64,000 bases of DNA from Phoronis australis (GCA_002633005.1 NMRA01000107.1:539169-603168), one strand, 5' to 3'. Counted from the stretch's first letter, positions 50,345 through 62,958 are shown. Notes: generated by a model from the sequence alone, not told the origin. Program-made: numbers and translations.

Positions 50345-51838
50345 AGACCAAGTCATGCCATGACTTACAATTTTGCATAGTCTGAACAAATAGTAGAGTT
50401 CTTCCTTCAGTTCAGTGATCGTAAATCATCGTAACACTTAGCTATTTACCATCAGTGGCCAATGAAAATCAATTATTAAAAAACCTGGCAACTAATTTCT
50501 CACTTTGACTGTGTTAGTGGGTGCACAACATTTACTTTGCATACTGTGAACGTAGTTTTCAATTCAGTGAGCATTTCTCGTTCCTGTGAGTGTGTAACAT
50601 TGACATGAGGTAAATTTCATTTGAGACACATATTACCTAGCTCAGGATTTAGCTGTCTGTCTATGCTGGCCCTAAGATGTTAGGTACTACATCTAATTTC
50701 CTAACCAGAAATGTTGAATGGTTCATTCCAGTTGACATTTGAACTGCCAGTAACCACAGGTCCTGGACATTTATTACTGTCTTTTGTTTGAGGATTAGGA
50801 AACATACATAAATTGTTTGTACTGCCTCTAGACAATCACAAATGAACACACAGGATAGGCTCTTTTTGACACTGCAGTTTATAAAAACTCATTAAAAGTT
50901 GAAATGTCGAGACAGGATGAATTTAGACAATGTGGAAACAGGCAAAGCACTTTAAAATACTGTATTTTAAAGTGACCTGTTTCTACATTAAAAGTTGAGC
51001 CTCTTTGAGTGACGAAAACAGTTGAGTTCTCACGACCAAATATCGTGCATACGAAAATGCCGTGCCAACATGTTGATGTACTTCTGCCTTCCCTGGTTCA
51101 GCTTTCTTTTTCGGAGGTAGGAAAGTGCAATGTATCGTTGACCCAGCTTTTGAAATGAAGGGCCGCTAACACAGTTTGAGTCGGACAAGTGAAGAATGAT
51201 TTATGATGCCCATCACTTGGTATTTTTGGTCTGTAATTTATTACATTATCGTAAAACGTTTAAGGCAGAACATTTTGGGAAAATACGACAGAATGAGAGA
51301 GGTACTGTGGTAATGCATCATGAAGTGTCCATTTGCAGTACTGTGCCTAGGTTAGTGACCTATAGAGGACGCCAGCAGATGAGAATTGTTGTCCAAATTG
51401 CAGAATTGTCGGTAAATTTTACGTATTAATTCATTTCATGGTGAATGACACCCACACTGTTTTGCTTAATTAGACATTGGAGCTTTCAAACATAGCATGT
51501 GCAAAATGTAAGCAAAATTGTGTTTCATGATCAACCATGATTTATGCACTTTGACTTACAGTTTGCAAGAACGGCTTCAATTGGAATCTGAGATCAACTG
51601 GTAACTGCCACATGTTAAGGTCGCACAGGTATTGTATACTAAAACATGACTTAAAAGTCATCCATTTACCAAAGGCCATATTACTGGATTGATTTCCTTT
51701 AGTGACTTTCATAAGTAGCTCTCTCATTCAGTGCCTTCGCTTGCATTGTGCGAATGTATATATGCATTAAAACTAAGTAACTTTTCTCTGTCTACAATTT
51801 GTGCATATTCAAGAAAAAATGTGAAGTGATTTTTTTCA
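50345..51838. other. Upstream region of C9orf72; no coding exon seen
   Basis: A hairpin lies at 50929-50989. The 5' untranslated exon of C9orf72 must be further upstream, because coding exon 1 begins right after an acceptor. Confidence 0.4.
50929..50989. repeat. Hairpin with about 27-bp arms
   Basis: The arms AATGTGGAAACAGG...CACTTTAAAATA and their complement meet at a 2-3 base loop. The 12 bp ATTAAAAGTTGA occurs on both sides (50891-50902 and 50987-50998) as a possible target duplication. Confidence 0.7.
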
Positions 51839-51847
51839 GTTGTGACC

Positions 51848-54800
51848 ATGGATCCCGATACATTGAGTAAGCCGCATTACCTTCCGACCGTCTCCATCAT
51901 TGATGAACTGTCTTCGGACATAATAAAGTCTGTGGTGTTGTTCACATGGGACAATATTCTGGGACCAAAAGCATTGCATATTTGGAATGGCATCTCCAAT
52001 TATTTGACAATAGAAGGAACTGCTGATGCTTTTTCTAGTGGCTATCCTGCAAGTAGTCCGCCATCATATTCATTCACTGACAAAGGCCAAATTTGTGCAA
52101 AACAGCAGACGTCAAATTCCTCTGGACAGTTACATAGTAGTGACCTTGACGGGCAGCCTGACAAGAGGGCTTGTGTTGCTGCTGTTGCTGATGGAAAGGA
52201 GAATGAACGTAGCGTGGAATTGGTTTATGACATGTGTTCAGAGTGCTCAGGGAAGGGGAGTGATAGTATCAGTGAGTATAGTTCTGAGGTGTCATCGATC
52301 TCAACTAGTGCAGATGGCACACTGATCACTCAGGACCTCCTCAACTTCTCCGCTAGACTTATCCTCAATGGAGAAATTTGCAAAGACTGGAATTCTGGCA
52401 ACGTGGATCGTAAGTTGGTCACTTTGACTGACAGAGGTGTTGTCATCAGCGCGTTTACATTTGCTGTAGGGACCTTCGCTGGACTCTCAATTCATTCACT
52501 GGCATTATTCATACCCTACGAAGAGTTACAGTCATATCTGGCTATACAGCGATTGGTTGCTTCATGGATGGAGCGCCTGTCGCGCAAGCTAGGAGTTTTC
52601 CTTGAAAAGGTAACAGACTTTGTGTTTGCCTATCTTCAGTGTCTGTGTCAACTGTTTGGGACTGTGTTGCTTATCTCAGTGTCAGTGCCATCTGTTTGTG
52701 ACTCTGTGTTTACTTTTCTCAGTGTTGACTGTGACTTTATGTTCGCTTATCTCAGTGTCAGTGTCAACTGTTTATGATTTTATTGCATAACAATGCCATA
52801 ACTATTTCATGTGCAATTATCTCTACCACTAACTTTAAAATTAGCGCGTAAGACGTTTACAAGTAAACAAAGAAATATTGATCCGACATTTTGGTTTATT
52901 GTTTTGGCCAAACAAATGTGATTCATTTCTACCATGACTGTTATTTTTTAGTTTTTCATATGTGTTTTTAAGCCATGTAACAACAGTCAAGTTTATGATG
53001 TGAATCCAATCATACACAAGCACTCAGTGCATTTGGTCCACACAGTATTCTTCGAAAACCAGGAAATAAATTCACAATTGCCACTTTAAAAAATTCTAAA
53101 ATGGTCTCCCCATTACTGTAAACATTTTGTTTTTTGATTAGATGCTTTATATTTCACAAAAACTATGCCGTGAGAGCAAGTATTTGCAAGTGTGTTTTGT
53201 GGACCTTGAGTAATTTTATTGACAGAGGTTATCTGATATATTGCCATAAAACACAAAATATGCAAAGATGTAATTTCGGGTACACAACATAGAGTGTCTG
53301 TGTGTGACTACAGTGGTGGTATGCATTCTTAATAGACTGACTTTCCCTCATTCTCATTTTTATGAATGTCGTGTCATGGAATGTGACAAGAAAAATGCTC
53401 ATTAAATGAACAATTTTGTATATGGACAAAATTGAATATTAAAATGTCTGCATATTGTTAATTAGATAATTGACACTTGTAAATATTTTGTAGAGTCCAT
53501 CTAGCATAGCAGCTGATGCTTTTACAGTGTACTTGGATAAATTTGCTGTGATGCTGTCTTCTCTAAACGAAGCTGGACTCCCCAATGAAATCAATGTATG
53601 TATGTGTTAGGTTCAGGTCTGTGGAATCCCTCCAGTAGACCAGGCGAGGTTCTCAGATATTATGACTTTGTATTCCTGATATTTTTTGTTGCTGGCATCT
53701 GCAAGCCAATTACAGATCAGCTCATGAAAAGGAGCTTGAATCTCATTTGCTATCAACAGTAATTGTCAAATCGGGATACAAAATGAAAAACTACATTTTT
53801 GACAAGTTTCGACTTTCCATGTGTGGCTTGCGGGTTGTGTTACAAAAACTTACAATATATTAGTCATTATGATCACTTCCCCTTATCAATGGTACAACGT
53901 ATTATGTATTATCTGTCCTCAACTGAGCACCATCTGCCATCTACCTGCTTCTTCCAGCTCAGTTCCTCCAGTCCTTTCTTTGTCTCCCCTCCGCTCCCCG
54001 TCTTTACTCTCTTCCCTCCTTCCTCCATTCCACCCTTTCCTTCTATCCACCTACCACCTATCTCCCCGCGTACTCCCTCCATCTCCTCATACCCGTCCAC
54101 TTCTCATATTCCCTCCACCTCCTCTCGTATTTCCTCCACCTCCCCATGCACTCCCTCCACCTCCCCTCATTCTCCCTCCACCTCCCCTTATTCTCCCTCC
54201 ACGTCTATGGGCAGCGAAAAGATTCAAAATAGACACCAGTGCCAAATAAACAAGTGGTTTGACAAACAGACAAGTGGTTTGCTAAACAGACAAGTGATTC
54301 GTCAAATAAACAGGTCAAGAATGCTATGGTTTTCCAAACAGACAAGTCAACTTTGCAGATTTTGTCGGATAAACAAGTGCCTACTGTTGAACAAACAAGT
54401 AAGTTGGCAAATGATTAAGTAGGTTACCAAACAGACAAGTAACCTTGTAGGCTCAACTTGTCGAACAGACAAGTCATCTGTTAAATGAACAAGACAAACA
54501 CGGCAAACGAACAGAGGGCGCCACTTGAAAACGAATGACGTCACGGAGTATCAATCTGACTGATCCCCAAACCTGCATTATGTTATTGCAAATAAAGGTA
54601 ACTCAAACTGTAGCTACCGAGGTGTTTAATTTCCAACGATATTTTGAGAAACATGATTGAAGAAAGTGACATAAACGGAGTTTTTCAAACTTTAAAACAA
54701 AAAGTATGTTGTGTAAATGCAAAACTAACTTCGTTAGTACGGCGAATACAGGACTACATCAATTTCAACTTTCGTCAAAGAGGAAGATAACCCAGTAATA

Positions 54801-57800
54801 TGCAATCACAAAGTAACAAACCTGATCACACATGATTGCATGTCATAATATTAACGGTTTGACTTCAAATTATGGAATAATGATTAATTGGCCGGGTGGC
54901 CGAACCAAGCTTTGAATACCTGTTTACATACGTGGCCGTGATAGACCACCAAAACAACTTTTTGGTATTTTTGTGCTCATTGCGGGGCTCATGACTTCGT
55001 GACGTCAACTATTTCTTGAGTTGGGACAGTGCCCTCTTTCCTGTCTGTTCGACTACTACGTCTGTTTGGCAAGACCAACATGTTCATTTGACTTGACTAA
55101 CCTGTCTGTTTGATAGAAGTGACCTGTTTGTTCGACAAGTAACCTGTTCGTTCGGTGCAACTAACTTGTTCGTTCGCTAAATAACCTGTCTGTTTGTCGA
55201 AAATAAACCAAATAACCTGTCTGTTTGTCAAAATTTAACCAAATAACCTGTCTGTTTGCCACAACTGAACAAATAACCTGTCTGTTTAAAAAGTAACTTG
55301 TTTATTTGGCAGTGTTGTCTATTTTGAACCTTTTCGCTGCCCGTACACGTCCCCTCGCATTCCCTCTACCTTCCTTCATTCTCCCTCCACCTCTCCTCGT
55401 ACTCCCTCCACTTCCCTCATACTCCCTCATACTCCCTGCACCTCTCCTCATACTCCCTGCACCTCTCCTCGTACTCCCTCCACCTCCCCTCCTACTCCCT
55501 CCACCTCCCCTAGTACTCATTCCAGCTCTCCTACTCCCTCCACCTTCCCACGTTCTCCCCCATCTCCTCTTTTTTCTTCCTCTGTTTTTATTCGTCCTCC
55601 TTACCTCTTACTCCTCTCTCCATTTTGATTCATTGTTTAGTAATGTTACATTAATGTTTTCAGTTGTCCGACACTGTATTCTCAAACTGTGATCAAAATC
55701 AGGATGACCCTTACAGCTCTAAGTTTCTGCGTCGTGCCATTTCCTCTCATATTATGACATGCGGCCACTCGCTCATCGTTGGGGAAGACCCACGTTCAAT
55801 GAACAAGGTAACACTGTAGTCTGGCCAACATCCAGTCATAACAGTAAGGTCTGGTGAAGTAGTGCACCCTTACAGATAAGGCACAATAACTTTGCGAATT
55901 GACTATACATAAACAAGTGATAGCTTTTAACAAAGCAGTACATAGCAGGATCTGTAAGCCTTATCAGCTTTATAGCTTCCATATCATCTAAAATGTGGGT
56001 CAGCATTGTTCTGGCTTATTACTGTTTTTCTTTTTTAAATTGGAACAGTTCCTATCTCTCATTGTGCAAAGAAGTCATATGTCTGCAACATGGACTCTGT
56101 TGTGGTTTACCTGGCTGGAACTGTATTTGAATATTTTGTTTACATTGTCAACAGACTTCATTAGTATTCATGAACTTGCTCTCTCTTACAACTGCAAAAC
56201 CAATGATAAGTATGGGGGGTCAAAAACAGGGATTCCATGAAATGTCTACTTCTTTAACTTTGTATATCATAGGTAATATAACTTGCTTGTGCCTTCTTTC
56301 AGCTTATTGCAACTCTGGCAATGTTTAACACAAAACCGGAGCGCAAGTCGTCGCGGTTTGTGGTACAGGATAGATTGTGGCCATATCACCATGATCTCTG
56401 TCTGCAGGGGGTGATCAAGGTAAATATATTTTAATTATTGTGGTAAAATGTGGATGTCATGGAACTGGTTTGTCATCTTGTGAAGGAGGTCTTTATCATC
56501 TTGTTCAAGGTTGGGAAGAGGTAAATAGATGGACTGTAGGCAAAGAGGTCCATAAATCTTTGAGTGAGTGGGTGGGTTTGTGTGGCTAATCAGGGGCGTT
56601 GTAGGTGAATGTTTTTCATACTTTTATGCCCTCACACGCATGTTTGGGTATATTTTGCCGTCGTCCCTTACTAATGAGATTTGGCAGATCTGTTCTTATA
56701 AAGCTGATGAAGGATCATGAAGAGTTTCAGACCTTCTGACTACCACTGTGCCACCTAGTGGCAATTTTATTTTTTTATGTTTGCCCCTGTATCCTTGGAG
56801 TTCCTTGACATATTTTTTAAAATTGGAAAAATACTATTACTTGAAGGAGACAATGACGTCTTTTCATTTAGGGGCTGATTTGAAAAATTCTGTATCACCT
56901 GATGGTCATTTTCATTATTTTATTTAGAGTCTTTTTTGGGCATTTTCATTATTTTGGAGTCTGTGTTTGGCCAGTGTGCTCCTGCTGAGACGACTATTTA
57001 TGTCATTTCTTTTAGAGCAGCCTGTCTACTGTGGTATCCTAAGGTAGCAGTTTTGCTATTTTTGCGCTCTCGGTTATATCTCCTTAACTATGAAATTTGG
57101 CAAGTGTTTTCGTATTAATGTGGCAACAGATGATTACGACGTTTGGATGGATCTGACTACTGTTGTGCCACCTAATGGCAGTTTTAATTTTTTACATTTA
57201 CCTCTATATTTGGAATTCTTCAACACATTTTCATGAAGTGGTGAAGTCTTTTTGTTTATGTTCAGATTCCACAGATTCTGCATCACCTAGTGTCCATTTT
57301 TAGTATTTTGCGTCCATTTTTGACATTCATCTTGATCTGGCAAAGTGCTTGAAGGAACATTATGAAAATTGCTGACATTGGCTGACATTAATTTTTAGAC
57401 TTTGTCTGGCTACTGACTGCCCCCTTAGTGGAAATTTTGTGTGTGTGTTTTGCGTCTGGGGCTCTATCTCTTTTAATCTTCGCATGATCCTTGTGAAATT
57501 AGTCCAGAATTTTTCAGATAACCACATCTTTTTTGATGGCTTATGGAGACTACTGTACTTTTCAATTTTTGGACAGATTTTACTGATTATGTACCACACA
57601 GTGTCCATTTTTATTATTTTTTCTGCCTCAGTCTGTGTCAGTCAAACAGTTCAGTGGATCATTAGGATGTGATCCTACTAACAAGAGCATGACTCACGTT
57701 GATTTTCGGATGAGTTCGACTACTTTGGCATATTTTTTGCATCAGCTTCCATTTCCTTGCAGGAATCTTTGTAAAATTTGGCAAGGTTAGTGTATTTTAA

Positions 57801-60800
57801 AAACTTGACTGCAGATGACGACTTTTGTTAGACTGATCTGGCTACCTCTGTGCCTCCTAGTGGCAATCCGTTTTTATTTTAACTTTGCCTCTGTATCTTC
57901 AGAGGTCCTTGATGGATTTTCATGAAATTTGGCAAATTGTTACCAATTGGAGAGACAACGATGGCTTCTCATTTTTGGATGGGTTCTGCACCATTTTTAT
58001 GACATTAATTAACACCCCTAGAAGCCCTTTGAAGTGAAGTTGTTGGCACATTTCAACAACGTTGCTGTTGTTTTAAATGTACACGCCAAAGCACAAAAAG
58101 TGTGTAAATTGATGTGAAGCGTAATGTTCAAAGGGATTTTTTGTGATTTCTTAATTTTAAGAAAATGACCGAGTATTGCCATGGAAACGTGGTCACAGTG
58201 TGCAGGAATTTTTTGCAAACAATTTGTACTTCTCAAATATTAGCCGTTTTGAATGTTAACATTCTACTGCATACATACACTGCTTTGGTGTGCAGCTCCA
58301 AATACCAGTCTTGTTTTAATGTTGACATTCTATTGTGCATATCCATTGCTTGAGTGATGACTGTTTTCCACTACACGTGCTGGTTTGTTCTCTAAACTTG
58401 TGACTGCATGGCTGACTCCAAGGTATCTACTCTAGGAGAATTCCCACGAGGTCAATATCCCTACTGAGGAGATTTACTGCAGCGAGTTCCCTACTTCCAT
58501 CATAGATGTCTCCACCCGCGAGGTCCGGCAATCTCTGCCATGCCATGAGCACAATTTCCGTCGCTATGAGATTTGTAAACAGGAGATAATCAACCTCTAT
58601 ACTGGCAAGTGTCAAGGGCTCAAACTGAGGACAAGGTAAGGCAATGGGTTTTCTCACAAAATGAGTTTGCTGTTCAGGTACTATAAAACCTCTGTGACTG
58701 GTAGTGTTATAATCATGGTTTGACTTAGTTACATTGAACATCTTAAGTTATGTAAGTGAGTTTGTATGAAAAGTGACACGAATCTGGTAGCAGAACTAAA
58801 ATATTTGATGTCTTTTTGCGCATTGGAGGTTGTTATGCATCTAAGGTGATATAGCTCAAACTCATCATTTGAGAATTACAAAACAAGTTGTCCCATTACA
58901 CTAATGACAGGAAATTAAAACAATTCCATGGCAGTTTCTGTTGAAACACATGTGCGGAATCCGTTGTGGGCCTTGGAGAGCTTTCCTTCAGTTGACAAAT
59001 TGAGGTGTGGCCATGGAGTTTTTTTTCCATCCCCTGGATCGAGCAGAGGCACAGGCACTGTGTATGCAAACTTACTCGTGTGTACCAGAAAATAAGCTAG
59101 GTTCTAGATGAAATCTCTAAAGTTTTGTAAATTATTATTTCGTTTTATCCAACTTTTGATTTTTTTCAGGTAAATCTTAAAAGTGATACTTTTTCGCTAG
59201 CCCATCACACGTCAGTTTTTAAAACAATTACTAATGGTGCATAAAACATAGTAACTGAGAGTTTCATAGGAGTCCGATCTGTCATTTTTGAGATATGACG
59301 TTCTGAATTTAGCCAAATTTGGATATTTTTATAGGGACCGACATAACTTTAGCTGTCTCTTTACTTTCCAGTGAGATGTTCTCAGTTTCTGATTCCCCTG
59401 AAGAGTTAGTTGGGAACCTGTTGCGTGAGGTAAGTACAGTAAAATAGTTTAGGGCACAGTGACATTTTTCATAAAAAATAGGAAGCAACGTTATGTTCTG
59501 TCACTTCTATACCAAAGCTACCATCCAGCAATGTTTTGAGAACTTGTGAGCATTCACAGTAATATAAGAAGCCTTTGAAAAATAGAAAAAGGCAGTTTTG
59601 GCCGTTCTTTCATAGTCCAAAATTGGTGATATTATACCATTACTATTAGTCATTACTAGTGCATTGCATGTATCAAGAAATACTATGTCTGGCACCTTTG
59701 AGTTTTAGGAGTGGCATCAACTCGGCACGGTTATCAGGGTTCATGATTTTGGGTTGTGACCTCAAAACAACTGAAATCTTACTAACTGTCTGGTCAAATA
59801 ATTGGCTACTGTCATAGTAATCTCATTTGCAGTCAAGTGTCTGCTCATCGCACTTAAAGGCTCAGCTTCAATATTTTTGGGGCCAAGTCACCAGAATCCC
59901 TTTCACTGTAATGTTTAGAATGGGACCGTTGGATTCTGTGGTGTGACTAGACACTGGATCCCTCCTACATCCCAAGACATTCAGTTTATCATTGGAAAGA
60001 GGAATTTGCACTTCATCACGTCTTTTGTATACCATTGTGCTTGTTTTTGTTCTGGGGTGTAACCTTTTGTTTTATTTTCATACGGTGGTCATTTAGCATT
60101 TCTAGTTACACACAGACATAGACTGAATAAACTTCAATGTTAACTTCAATGGGAAGATCCATTGCCATTATGTAAACTGATTTATTCCAGTTGACCTAAT
60201 TAACACTGCATTATGTACATATTATCAACAGATCTCCTTTCTGCCCAGTGAAGATCATATTGTCCAGTCATACATTGATCACTTCATGCTGTTACTTCAA
60301 AGGAAGGCAGTAGCCTTCGCCTCTTACCTCGAGAAGGAAACGTAAGTTTGATCAAATTGATAGCATTAAAATCTTAGCATTTCCAAAGCACATCTGCCAG
60401 CTGTTCTAGTTACGAGGCATATTGAGTGTGCATCCTCATTCTGTATGTTTACCGGTAGTGCGATTATATGGAATTCATTTCAAAAGTTCGCTCAATGTGA
60501 TGGTTCAATACTGATCTTGTTTACAAGCCTGGCGAGGATGTGAATCCAAAGTTCAAGTTAACTTTTCTCTTACTCATGTCCTCCTAATTTTGTAGATGAT
60601 GTAACAAAACACAGAATAGAATAAAATTAACATTACTAGTTCTTAACAGTGGTGTTAATCTAAAATTACTTGGTCTTTTCGTCTTAAAATGTGTTTACAA
60701 ATAACCAATTAGACCAGTTTGTCCCCGAGTATTGTTCATTGTAATTTATTTGATTCAGAAATGAAGGTCGTGTTCCACTGAAGTCGAGCTTAAAGTCAGT

Positions 60801-60948
60801 ACGAGAACAGTTCGGGTTGACGTTGGATGGTGATTTTTACATGGTGCTTGCTTGTGCAGAGAAATTAAACTGTGGTATGTTTGCATACTTGTTCGGTGAC
60901 CCAAAGGAGAAAAATGACGAGATGAGACGAATTATCGACAGCTTCTGA
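51848..60948 (+). CDS. C9orf72: C9orf72 ortholog, guanine-nucleotide exchange C9orf72 (8 coding exons)
   Basis: Coding exons: 51848-52609, 53494-53595, 55664-55807, 56303-56419, 58436-58635, 59372-59429, 60232-60341, 60759-60948. All junctions are GT-AG and in phase; total 1683 nt, 560 residues, TGA at 60946-60948. The start ATG sits in GACCATGG, eight bases after an acceptor. C9orf72 is a DENN protein that works with SMCR8 and WDR41 as a GTPase-activating complex in autophagy, lysosome and membrane-traffic control. Recognised blocks: longin strand FTWDNILGPKALHIW (residues 32-46); ARLILNGEIC (169-178); FLRRAISSHIMTCGHSLIVG; LPCHEHNFRRYE; the C-terminal helix MLLLQRKAVAFASYLEKE; and ACAEKLNCGMFAYLFGDP near the end, matching the human ALAEKIKPGLHSFIFGRP region. 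The human protein has 481 residues; the excess is mostly a serine-rich insert at about 55-160 within the longin domain, all in exon 1. Confidence 0.97.
52616..52777 (+). repeat. About four 40-49 bp degenerate repeats at the start of C9orf72 intron 1
   Basis: Units begin GACTNTGT and contain CTTATCTCAGTGTCAGTG. They start six bases after the donor of the first coding exon. They contain no in-frame stop, so a transcript retaining the intron would read on for 55 codons to a TGA at 52775-52777. Confidence 0.75.
53960..54205. repeat. Pyrimidine-rich minisatellite, left part
   Basis: CTCCCTCCACCTCCCC and variants are repeated at about 21-bp spacing. The same array resumes at 55346-55570 in the same orientation, across an inserted element. 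Confidence 0.85.
54209..55342. mobile_element. Foldback element with arrays of inverted subterminal repeats
   Basis: The ends are inverted repeats beginning GGGCAGCGAAAAG, followed by TTCAAAATAGACA. Behind each end is an array of about ten short units of the phrase AAACAGACAAGT (left) or its complement ACTTGTCTGTTT and variants (right), at roughly 25-35 bp spacing. The 480-bp middle has no coding sequence. It interrupts the pyrimidine-rich minisatellite in intron 2 of C9orf72. Confidence 0.85.
55346..55570. repeat. Pyrimidine-rich minisatellite, right part
   Basis: This continues the array at 53960-54205 with units like CTCCCTCCACCTCTCCTCGTA. It ends about 90 bp before the acceptor of coding exon 3 of C9orf72 (55663) and provides an unusually long pyrimidine tract. 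Confidence 0.85.
56600..58000. repeat. Dispersed repeat cluster in C9orf72 intron 4
   Basis: Four or five diverged units of about 200-400 bp carry GTGCCACCTAGTGGCA, AATTTGGCAA and GCCTCTGTATCTT-type phrases. The family is the inverse of that at 33.1-34.5 kb. The frames are all broken. Confidence 0.65.
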
Positions 60949-61047
60949 CACACTGCTCATTGTAAAGAACAAAGAAGAGAAGTTGTCAACTAACTACAAG
61001 TGCACAAGTTATTTTAACAGCTTATGTTTTTCTCTGTGCTGGATTGA

Positions 61048-61053
61048 AATAAA
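61048..61053 (+). terminator. Polyadenylation signal of C9orf72
   Basis: AATAAA lies 100 bp after the stop codon. A second AATAAA occurs near 61781 and could give a longer 3' end. Confidence 0.7.
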
Positions 61054-61704
61054 ATTGACGCAATAGGACTTAGTCACGCGGTGTCAAAAAGTGTCGCGGT
61101 GATTCAAAACCAGATGTGAATGATTGCGTCACGCTGCACAGAGGTTTATACTTGAGTGTTTTGTATGAAGGAGATGGAGGTTCTCTCTGTAAAGGTGCTT
61201 TGAGAATTATATCGGCACTGCTGGACTGGAGGATATGCTCAGTGACAATTTAAAACATTTTTTGTTTGAAGTACATATCACTGCATTATAATGCAACATT
61301 GGGGTGGCATTCTTAATTCTCATTTTACTTGATTACATTGTGGACCGACTTGATTTCGATTGCTTCTATGGTGAGATTTGTGTCTACAAATTTTTGTTAT
61401 TCCAGATTGAAGTTGAACTAATTTTTGATGAATTTGAGTATGATGAGAGGATGTCAAACAAAATATTTCTGCTGATTCTGTCCTGGTATCACTTTGTTGT
61501 ATGGTATAATAACATGATTGTTCTGTTGTAGTACTGATTGGACTGACCTCTGTTGGAAAGATGTAGAGGTGTGTGTGAGGGCTTGTTACTATGTCCATCA
61601 GACATAGGTGTAATCACCACGTACACTGTATTGAAGTATACATATCTGAGACTGCATAGTCAAATGGTGCTTAAGGAGGTGTAATATATTAAATAGTCAT
61701 GCAT

Positions 61705-61733
61705 TCATACATACATACATACATACATACATA
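61705..61733. repeat. (ATAC)n microsatellite
   Basis: Seven consecutive CATA units. Confidence 0.9.
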
Positions 61734-61972
61734 TGTAGTTGTTTATTTCTTTGTTAAACTAGGCCTCTGGTCTACATGAAATAAATTTGGATCACTAAAT
61801 CAGAACCAGAGATGTTTATTATATGTAAGCCTTGGCACCATAATACAATTTGCAATGCAACTATATCTTGATAAAAGTTCAGCTATTGCCACTGTTGCTC
61901 TTGAAGTATAGAGCACCAGGCTTTTAGTTCACAACAATCCTTATCTGTCATTTTTGTCAACACATTTTGGCG

Positions 61973-62047
61973 CACATCACCCAGGACAGGGCAGTGGCAC
62001 ATCACCCAGGACAGGGCAGTGGCACGTCACCCAGGACAGGGCAGTGG
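61973..62047. repeat. Three 25-bp tandem repeats
   Basis: The unit CACATCACCCAGGACAGGGC plus AGTGG occurs three times with one mismatch. Confidence 0.95.
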
Positions 62048-62864
62048 CACATAAAATGAAGCTCATGTTCAATCTGACCAGTGCTATATATCCTATGGAT
62101 TCTTTCACGCTCAGTTTTGTATTATGCATAGTTCCTTCTAATCTCTCCATCAAAGGCAGTTGTGCATACCTTTCTACCTGTAACTATTTTGTTTTGGGTG
62201 ATAATCAAAACTTTAAAAACTTTAGAACATCAAAACATTGCCTTGCTTTTTGGAAAAAGAGCCCTAGAATGTATAATTTGTCAAGATACATTTCAAGCAG
62301 TTGAGTTATACAAGATATGGTAATTTCCCACAAAAAAATAATTGCCAAAATTTTAAATTTTCTAAAGGTCCATCAGTTTGTTACAAACTATGAAAACTAC
62401 CAAATGGCATCTTCACAGTACAAATCTGCTTGTAATTGCTAATTTTTTGTTAATCTTTATTTTTGGGGGAAATTTAACAAACTCCAATTTTACTGCTGCT
62501 TAAATAAATGAAGTGCCGTTAAGTAAAATTGGGAAAAACATCTGGCGTGGTGTTCGTTTTAGCAAATTTATCCCTAGTCATTTGGAAAACAGAAGTGGTG
62601 GCATTCAATCCAAGTTTAACGATTGTTTCCAGTTTAAGTAAATGTAGCCCGAGAACTGAATATTGTAATGCTCTTCTGTTTCTATTATATATCTTTGTAA
62701 CAGAGTAGTATGGTAGTGCAGCCCTGTGTCTTGCTTTTATATAAGTGTTGTGGTTGTCCACCGGTGTCGCCTCGATGGATAGATATCAGATATATGGAAC
62801 TGAACTATTGAAAATGTAGAAGAGAGGAAAATGAGAGATTCAGTAGACTAGAAATATGTACGCA

Positions 62865-62870
62865 TTTATT
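62865..62870 (-). terminator. Polyadenylation signal of a minus-strand gene
   Basis: AATAAA on the minus strand, about 90 bp beyond the stop codon of the exon at 62959-63078. Confidence 0.5.
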
Positions 62871-62958
62871 ATCATAGCGGTGAAATACAAAACAACGATG
62901 ACGATTGCGATTAACAATCGGCGATAGTTTACATGAAAGGAATCGTACGTTTACACGC

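Larger units (their letters stand above)
61054..62860. other. Intergenic region between two convergent genes
   Basis: Apart from microsatellites and a short tandem repeat (listed separately) I see only short open frames without motifs. Confidence 0.4.

Noticed and set aside
52610-52777. Counting the 55 residues after the donor as part of the main C9orf72 protein
   Set aside because: The conserved protein continues only if GTAACA at 52610 is used as donor and exon 53494 is joined; the tail has no similarity to C9orf72.
53799-54422. Long plus-strand open frame (207 residues) rich in proline, serine and threonine
   Set aside because: It is the translation of the pyrimidine-rich minisatellite and the start of the foldback element; low-complexity repeats stay open by chance. 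It lies in a C9orf72 intron.
55302-55520. Minus-strand glycine/arginine-rich open frame
   Set aside because: Complement of the same pyrimidine-rich repeat, with no start context or splice sites.
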